Made by a program: the position numbers and the translations under genes
Part shown: in pieces, positions 59,051-64,000 of the stretch
How positions within the stretch are numbered: the stretch's first letter is position 1
Layout: every line of letters starts with the position of its first letter
Notes under the pieces: model-generated
The model's input: the letters and a program-made list of their open reading frames with translations, nothing else
What the model was told of the DNA's origin: nothing
The model's database searches: none
NCBI GenBank assembly: GCA_947503305.1
Contig: CANNDF010000005.1
Coordinates: 186,001-250,000, forward strand
Direction: 5' to 3'
DNA: 64,000 bases
From: an uncultured Dokdonia sp.
Lineage (GTDB): Bacteria; Bacteroidota; Bacteroidia; Flavobacteriales; Flavobacteriaceae

Positions 59051-59929
59051 ATGAAAACAAAATTTTTGATTCCTGTTGTACTCTTTGCAACATTTTTAAT
59101 GTCATGTTCTAGCGACGACTCGAACCCTACTACTACTCCTCCTGATAATAATGAACCAGAAGTTCCTGTACTAAGCAGTGCAAAGTCTATTACAAGTTTT
59201 AAAATTCTAGGAATTTCTGCGAGTATCAATGAAACGGCTTTAACAATTACTTTGAATATTCCAAGTAACAGTGATCTTACGATGCAGTCTCCAGAGATAG
59301 AAATATCACCGGCGGCAACTGTGAGTCCCGCTTCCAACACAGAACAAGATTTTACCGATCCTGTTCTATATACAGTTACTGCCGAAGATGGATCACAAGT
59401 CTCCTATACAGCAACAGTAACGGCTGGAGATTGTGCAGATGAGAGCAATATCACCACTTTTATGCATGACGGGAAAACCTATGAAATTATTGAAGAAAAC
59501 AAAACTTGGTCTGCAGCTGCCTCTTGTGCAGTTGAGCGTGGAGGTTTCTTAGCAGAGATCAATGATCAAGCTGAGCAAGATGCGATTTTTGATGCCCTAG
59601 AAAATGCCAATATCAATGTCTTTAATACCACAGCTGGTGATGGCGGAGGTGCCTCTTATGTGTGGATAGGAGGTAATGATATTGCCACAGAAGGCACTTG
59701 GATTCTAGATGGAGATAATGATGGCCAAGGAGCACAATTCTGGATGGGAGATCTTAATGGAAACCCTGTAGGCGGATTGTATAATAACTGGGGAATGGAA
59801 CCCGATGATTTTGGATCTGGACAAGATGCGCTTGGATTAGCCCTTACAGACTGGCCTCTAGGTCTTGCTGGCCAATGGAATGACCTAGACGAAAATAATG
59901 GACTCTACTATGTAGTGGAGTTTGATTAA
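59051..59929 (+). CDS. Lipoprotein with DUF5018-like and C-type lectin domains
   Basis: A 292-residue lipoprotein with lipobox LMSC (Cys19) and SSDDS. Residues about 43-125 resemble a DUF5018/cadherin-like immunoglobulin-type domain (KSITSFKILGISASINETALTITLNIPSN ... YTVTAEDGSQVSYTATVT). Residues about 140-292 form a C-type lectin-like domain: TWSAAASCAVERGGFLAEI, YVWIGGNDIATEGTWILDG, and WNDLDENNGLYYVVEF. The lectin Cys pattern is reduced, so sugar binding is uncertain. It is likely exposed at the surface. Confidence 0.85.
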   Translation: MKTKFLIPVVLFATFLMSCSSDDSNPTTTPPDNNEPEVPVLSSAKSITSFKILGISASINETALTITLNIPSNSDLTMQSPEIEISPAATVSPASNTEQDFTDPVLYTVTAEDGSQVSYTATVTAGDCADESNITTFMHDGKTYEIIEENKTWSAAASCAVERGGFLAEINDQAEQDAIFDALENANINVFNTTAGDGGGASYVWIGGNDIATEGTWILDGDNDGQGAQFWMGDLNGNPVGGLYNNWGMEPDDFGSGQDALGLALTDWPLGLAGQWNDLDENNGLYYVVEFD

Positions 59930-59954
59930 TCTTTTATCCTATTCCTATATATAC

Positions 59955-59982
59955 AATGCCCACTTAATATTAAGTGGGCATT
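59955..59982 (+). terminator. Terminator after the lectin gene
   Basis: AATGCCCACTTA and TAAGTGGGCATT form a perfect 12-pair stem around ATAT, followed by TTAAT. Confidence 0.8.
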
Positions 59983-60082
59983 TTAATGTCTATCATTGTG
60001 GTATGTTCTAAAAACGACCACTTCTATTACAAAAAGGGGATTGTTTTATTAACCAAAAACATAGTTATCAATGGATTAGACA

Positions 60083-60874
60083 TTAACAAGGTTGAAAACC
60101 GTAAGTAGCATCTGGTGCAATAAGTTGTAAATAAACCGTATCGCCACTTTGCAATTGATAATCTGCAAAACTTGTTCCTATACCTCCTGAAGTATTTGGA
60201 TTTGCTTTCCCATTTATAGAATAGAACCAAAAAACAAAATCTGCATCTGGGTTTTGACTGAGATCATAACAAGAATTACTTAGATCTGCATTTATTGTTC
60301 TACCATTAATGGTAATACTAGATAGGTATGGACTGTCATTAATAGTTACTGTTTCATAACTGATTATACTAGGAAATGCCTGACTTGCGCCTAGTATTAA
60401 CCTTTCTACTGTAGTACTTCCAGACCCAAATACAATTTGAAAGAATTGTGAGTTGGCATAAGGTCCTCCTATGTTATTTACATCATCATTGGTCTCACAA
60501 GTAAAGTTTAAAGTCTCGCCACTATCCATATTTGGATAGTTTACAACAAGATAAAATACAGTACTATCCTCGGTTACAGGTCCATTAGAAAGTACATCTC
60601 CCATCATTTTGGTGCCAGAATTATGTAATACATTTTGAAGTAATCGTAGTGAACGACGGTATGACTTAGCAGTACGAGCAATTGTAAAATTACTCTTAGA
60701 CGTACTAGGTAAGTGGGCTACTGTTCTTCTTAATACAGAACGCTCAGCTTTTGTCAATCCGTTGGTTTCATTTTCTGCTTCGCCAGCAGGATCTTTTATA
60801 AAAGCCTCTAATGCTTGATCATTTTCTAAAAGCACATGAATGTAGTGCAATAAATTTGATTGTGATTTTTTCAT
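60083..60874 (-). CDS. Orphan protein with leader-like N-terminal helices
   Basis: A 263-residue protein without a signal peptide. Residues 5-53 (LLHYIHVLLENDQALEAF, KDP, then GLTKAERSVLRRTV) look like the short helical DP...GLT..E module found in Nif11-type or LigA-like proteins. The rest is beta-rich and polar: an NPNMDSGETLNFTCETNDD section, SQFFQIVFGSGSTTVERLILGASQAFP, and a C-terminal DTVYLQLIAPDATYGFQPC with a terminal Cys. No family is certain. The first module might be a leader for export or modification, or only a helical domain. Confidence 0.6.
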   Translation of the reverse strand: MKKSQSNLLHYIHVLLENDQALEAFIKDPAGEAENETNGLTKAERSVLRRTVAHLPSTSKSNFTIARTAKSYRRSLRLLQNVLHNSGTKMMGDVLSNGPVTEDSTVFYLVVNYPNMDSGETLNFTCETNDDVNNIGGPYANSQFFQIVFGSGSTTVERLILGASQAFPSIISYETVTINDSPYLSSITINGRTINADLSNSCYDLSQNPDADFVFWFYSINGKANPNTSGGIGTSFADYQLQSGDTVYLQLIAPDATYGFQPC

Positions 60875-61070
60875 AATTTATAGTTTTAATATTATTTGTA
60901 TAAATAATGAGCTCATTTTCTTAAACAAATTTCTTGTTTTTGACTTTTCAAAAACTACGTATTTATACCTGAACTATAAATCAAGCATTTTTAATTTACT
61001 GTAAAACAGCTGATTATATGAATTTTCTATAAATCTACATGTTTTGTATAATAAAGGGGTAGGAATAAAA

Positions 61071-61099
61071 AAACCTCTTAAGAATAACTCAAGAGGTTT
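61071..61099 (-). terminator. Terminator after trxB
   Basis: AAACCTCTT and AAGAGGTTT form a perfect nine-pair stem with an 11-base loop, 40 bases after the trxB stop codon (minus strand), followed by T-rich DNA. Confidence 0.7.
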
Positions 61100-61138
61100 G
61101 ATATAGTATATAAAATACTACTCTGATATTTATATAAT

Positions 61139-62095
61139 TTATGCTTCTACAACACTTTCTTTTGCTGCTAAATAACGTTCGGCATCAAGAGCTGCCATAC
61201 AACCTGTACCCGCAGCTGTAATAGCTTGACGGTATACGTGATCTGCAGCATCACCTGAGACAAATACACCAGGCACATTAGTCTTAGACGTGCCAGGTTC
61301 ATTAATGATATACCCTGTCTCATCCAGATCTAAATACTCCTTAAATATCTCTGTGTTAGGTTTATGCCCTATAGCAACAAAAAACCCTGTAGCAGGAATC
61401 TCATGTACTTCATCTGTCACATTATTTTTAACACGTACTCCTGTTACTACTTGTCCATCTCCTAGCACTTCTTCTGTTTCTGTATTAAAGAGGATTTCGA
61501 TATTAGGAGTGTTTTTTACACGAGCAGCCATAATTTTTGAAGCTCTAAACTCATCACGACGCACAAGCATAGTTACTTTAGTACATAGTTTTGATAGATA
61601 GTGTGCTTCTTCGGCAGCAGAGTCTCCTGCACCTACAATAACAACTTCCTGATTTTTATAGAAAAAACCATCACATACTGCACAAGCAGACACCCCTCCG
61701 CCTAAGTTAAGGTATTTTTGTTCAGATTCTAATCCAAGATATTTGGCAGTAGCACCTGTAGAAATTACAATCGTATCTGCATGTATTTCTGTCGTTCCAT
61801 TTACCCATACTTTATGTACATCTCCAGAAAAATCAACCTTTGTGACCCATCCATCTCGTACATCGGTATCAAAACGTTTTGCCTGATTCATTAATTCTAT
61901 CATCATCGCAGGTCCCGTAATACCCTCTGGATATCCAGGAAAATTTTCTACTTCATTGGTTGTAGTCAACTGTCCTCCAGGTTGCATTCCTTGGTATAAT
62001 ACGGGAGCCATATTTGCTCTAGCTGCATAAATTGCTGCCGTATATCCCGCTGGTCCAGATCCTATAATTAGGCATTTTACATGTTCTATTTCCAT
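61139..62095 (-). CDS. trxB: Thioredoxin reductase
   Basis: A 318-residue FAD enzyme that reduces thioredoxin with NADPH. Starting at MEIEHVKCLIIGSGPAGYTAA gives the usual N-terminal FAD motif GxGPAG; the frame is open to 62191, but the extra 32 residues do not fit the family. Signatures: PGGQLTTTNEVENFPG, the redox pair Cys138/Cys141 in CAVCDGFFY, the NADPH motif VGAGDSAAEEAHYLS, and GVFVSGDAADHVYRQAITAAGTGCMAALDAERYL at the end. Confidence 0.96.
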   Translation of the reverse strand: MEIEHVKCLIIGSGPAGYTAAIYAARANMAPVLYQGMQPGGQLTTTNEVENFPGYPEGITGPAMMIELMNQAKRFDTDVRDGWVTKVDFSGDVHKVWVNGTTEIHADTIVISTGATAKYLGLESEQKYLNLGGGVSACAVCDGFFYKNQEVVIVGAGDSAAEEAHYLSKLCTKVTMLVRRDEFRASKIMAARVKNTPNIEILFNTETEEVLGDGQVVTGVRVKNNVTDEVHEIPATGFFVAIGHKPNTEIFKEYLDLDETGYIINEPGTSKTNVPGVFVSGDAADHVYRQAITAAGTGCMAALDAERYLAAKESVVEA

Positions 62096-62339
62096 AAGTA
62101 TATGCTTTGGTGTTTTGACATCTCCTATACTAATAGATAATGATATCGCTACATTAAATTTAAAGTTAGAATACAAAAGTAGCTTTTTCACTCCTATCCT
62201 TACAAAGAAATTATTAAGAAAACCAATGAGTTAATAACAGAAACTGATACTTATAACAGATAAGTATAAACGTTACGAAGCTGTTAAGAAAGGTATAGAA
62301 TTAAAGAATAATTAGTATTTTTCCACAAACTAATTCCCA

Positions 62340-63461
62340 ATGAAAAAAATATTCATTCTTGCCCTTGTATTTGCTATTACTAGTATAGGCTGCGCTCAGG
62401 AAACCAAAAAATATGATTTTGAACTCAAACAAAATGATATCTATACCATAGAAATCATTGTCCCAGAATTAGTAAATCCATGGGGACTAGCATTTTTACC
62501 CGATGGCGCCATGCTTATTACGGAGAAGAGTGGAGAGATCATTCATTATAAGGATGGGAAAAAGACAATGATTACTGGAGGCCCGGAGGTTTTTAGTCGT
62601 AATCAAGGTGGGTTACTGGATATACAATTACATCCCGATTACAAAAATAATGGATGGATTTATATGACCTATTCCTCTATGGAAGGAGAAGAAGAAGGGG
62701 CACATACAGCACTTATGAGAGCTAAGCTAGAGGGGACCTCACTTACAAATACAGAAGTTTTATACAAAGGTTCTCCTAATACACGCAAAGCACATCATTT
62801 TGGTTCTCGTATTGTTTTTGATGGAAAAGGTCATGTATACTTTACGATAGGTGACCGTGGTGCTAGAGATGAAAACCCACAAGATATCACACGTGACGGC
62901 GGAAAAGTTTACCGTATTAATGATGATGGCAGTATCCCTAAAGACAATCCCTTTGTAGGTCAATCTGGTGTTAAAGAGGCGATATGGTCTTACGGACATC
63001 GTAACCCACAGGGAATGATAATACACCCTAAAACGGGTGAAATATGGGTACATGAGCACGGTCCTAAAGGTGGCGATGAAGTAAATATATCTCAAGCCGG
63101 AAAAAATTATGGATGGCCCGTTATCTCATATGGAATAAATTATAGTGGTACTACATTTACAGATATTACAGAAAAAGAAGGAATGGAACAACCTGTATAC
63201 TACTGGGTTCCTTCCATCGCTCCCTCTGGAATGGCCTTTGTAAACAAAAGTAAATACAGCGACTTAGATGGAAGCATCTTAGTAGGCTCCTTAAAATTTA
63301 ATTATGTAGAACGTCTTTTATTGAAAGAAAACGGGGTCGTATATGGTCGTGAAAAACTCTTAACCGATACGGGACGTATGCGTAATGTTGTTATGGGACC
63401 AGATGGATATATATATCTTGGAATAGAAGGAAAAGGGATTGCACGTATGACAAAAAGATAA
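62340..63461 (+). CDS. PQQ-dependent sugar dehydrogenase family protein
   Basis: A 373-residue protein with a signal peptide and possible lipobox SIGC (Cys18, GCAQ). The six-bladed propeller of the soluble glucose/sorbosone dehydrogenase type shows NPWGLAFLPDGAMLITEKSG, NQGGLLDIQLHPDYKNNGWIYMTYSS, HFGSRIVFDGKGHVYFTIGDRG, YGHRNPQGMIIHPKTGEIWVHEHGPKGGDEVN and YYWVPSIAPSGMAFV. These enzymes oxidise sugars using PQQ and pass electrons to a cytochrome. The cytochrome c gene starts one base after the stop, which fits. Confidence 0.9.
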   Translation: MKKIFILALVFAITSIGCAQETKKYDFELKQNDIYTIEIIVPELVNPWGLAFLPDGAMLITEKSGEIIHYKDGKKTMITGGPEVFSRNQGGLLDIQLHPDYKNNGWIYMTYSSMEGEEEGAHTALMRAKLEGTSLTNTEVLYKGSPNTRKAHHFGSRIVFDGKGHVYFTIGDRGARDENPQDITRDGGKVYRINDDGSIPKDNPFVGQSGVKEAIWSYGHRNPQGMIIHPKTGEIWVHEHGPKGGDEVNISQAGKNYGWPVISYGINYSGTTFTDITEKEGMEQPVYYWVPSIAPSGMAFVNKSKYSDLDGSILVGSLKFNYVERLLLKENGVVYGREKLLTDTGRMRNVVMGPDGYIYLGIEGKGIARMTKR

Positions 63462-63462
63462 A

Positions 63463-63891
63463 ATGAAGAGAATTGCTTTTATTATTTTGATAAGTTGTGT
63501 GTTGATGGGATTCCGCTTTCGCGAAAGCGTCCCCAACTACACCGCCCAAGACCCTTTAAAAGAAAGTATGGCCCGTGGTGCCGAAATATATACAGAATAC
63601 TGTATCCAGTGTCATATGGGACAAGGAGAAGGTGTCACAAATACCTTCCCTCCTCTTGCCAAATCTGACTGGCTTTCTATAAATAATATAACCGATGCTA
63701 TTCGAGTAGTAAAATATGGGCAAACCGGTGAGATCACTGTCAATGGTGAGACCTATAATGGTGTTATGGCAAACTTAGGCCTTTATGAAGATGAAGTGGC
63801 AGATGTTATGAATTACATCTTAAACAGTTGGGGTAATTCTTATGACAAAATAATTACTGAAGCGCAAGTAAAGAAAGTATCAAAAGAGTAA
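63463..63891 (+). CDS. Cytochrome c, partner of the sugar dehydrogenase
   Basis: A 142-residue protein with an N-terminal signal anchor (IAFIILISCVLMGFR) and one haem site CIQCH, followed by the PPLAKSDWL region and NGVMANLGLYEDEVADVMNYILNSWGN, with the Met ligand near GVMANLG. It should accept electrons from the dehydrogenase upstream. A palindrome copy lies just after the signal sequence, read as FRFRESV, and so changes the linker of the mature protein. Confidence 0.88.
   Translation: MKRIAFIILISCVLMGFRFRESVPNYTAQDPLKESMARGAEIYTEYCIQCHMGQGEGVTNTFPPLAKSDWLSINNITDAIRVVKYGQTGEITVNGETYNGVMANLGLYEDEVADVMNYILNSWGNSYDKIITEAQVKKVSKE
63514..63529. repeat. GCTTTCGCGAAAGC palindrome, copy 8 (inside the cytochrome gene)
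   Basis: Perfect 16-bp palindrome CGCTTTCGCGAAAGCG, read in a third frame as FRFRES just after the signal peptide. Confidence 0.9.
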
Positions 63892-63902
63892 TCTCTTGTA
63901 CC

Positions 63903-64000
63903 TCAATGCCATTGAGAAGTGTTACTTTTTTGAAGTAGTTTTTTTAGAATTTCCATGTCTACATCGGCGAGTTTATTAATGTACAGACATCCCTTTCCCC
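63903..64000 (-). CDS. DUF1801 family protein, partial (C-terminal end)
   Basis: Only the last 32 codons lie in the window. Read on the minus strand they give GKGCLYINKLADVDMEILKKLL followed by QKSNTSQWH and a TGA stop. The GK.CLY..KL.DVD...L pattern is the usual C-terminus of DUF1801 (YdhG-like) proteins. The rest is beyond the window edge, so length and start cannot be judged. Confidence 0.7.
   Translation of the reverse strand, partial: GKGCLYINKLADVDMEILKKLLQKSNTSQWH

Noticed and set aside
62096-62191. Extended N-terminus of thioredoxin reductase
   Set aside because: The family starts right before the FAD motif at MEIEHVKCLIIGSG; the extra residues fit neither a signal peptide nor a domain.
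1-64000. CRISPR array, insertion sequence, tRNA or rRNA
   Set aside because: I looked for regularly spaced repeats, transposase motifs with terminal repeats, and tRNA-like cloverleaf ends, and found none. The only dispersed repeats are the palindrome and the precursor elements.

Overview
The window looks like chromosome from a marine-type member of the Flavobacteriaceae (Bacteroidota). The DNA is AT-rich. Several secreted proteins end in type IX secretion (T9SS) sorting domains. Families typical of that group are present: DUF5777 barrel, NamZ, GlmU-like nucleotidyltransferase, head-GIN/PspC operon, DUF5074 propeller. Many genes lack a Shine-Dalgarno sequence and TAnnTTTG-like -7 boxes occur. 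I see no tRNA, rRNA, transposase, prophage or CRISPR array.

Layout. 1-8.7 kb: PD40 propeller, tandem GNAT, TerB-like protein, an AraC/SDR/DUF1772 operon, then a LolC/E-type permease head-to-head with NamZ, and an S41 protease. 8.7-15 kb: a cobalamin uptake locus. A cobalamin riboswitch precedes btuB and a DUF5074 surface propeller on the minus strand, with btuF-btuC-btuD divergent on the plus strand. 15-18.1 kb: a tight five-gene minus-strand operon (Ala-rich small protein, WSFFAPNP-motif membrane protein, HTTM-like membrane protein, beta-lactamase-fold hydrolase, DCC thiol protein) that I do not recognise as a described system. 18.4-20.3 kb: rmuC and two small membrane proteins. 20.4-24.2 kb: a secreted/periplasmic redox-like cluster (DUF5777, OB-fold, YceI, c-type cytochrome, DOMON with T9SS domain, ankyrin). 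24.5-27.8 kb: a secreted subtilase and T9SS proteins. 28-40.2 kb: housekeeping genes (carB, rpmH, mtaB, lytic transglycosylase, TauE, peptide-binding lipoprotein).

40.3-52.4 kb is the most interesting region. Five small genes encode peptides with near-identical double-glycine leaders and unrelated Cys-rich cores (5-7 Cys). They surround a complete C39-peptidase ABC exporter, an HlyD-type adaptor and a large membrane protein fusing a C39-like domain, a VKOR domain and a CGHC thioredoxin domain. Upstream lie a TPR-CHAT protease-like protein, two paralogous small lipoproteins, and a divergent ECF sigma / anti-sigma-TPR pair. Each peptide gene is preceded by the same two-hairpin element, placed 41-44 nt before its start codon. 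No lanthipeptide or radical-SAM enzyme is present, so the likely product is a family of disulfide-rich secreted peptides oxidised by the VKOR-thioredoxin protein. Coupling to the ECF/CHAT module is inferred from adjacency and from a shared GGTAACAAA promoter-like box.

52.4-64 kb: GlmU-like protein, DUF4442, DUF4870, a PadR/PspC/NTF2-like/head-GIN stretch, a lectin-domain lipoprotein, an orphan protein, trxB, a PQQ-type sugar dehydrogenase with its cytochrome c, and a DUF1801 gene running off the end.

Across the window, a perfect palindrome with core GCTTTCGCGAAAGC occurs eight times, both between and inside genes. It reads without stop codons in every frame.
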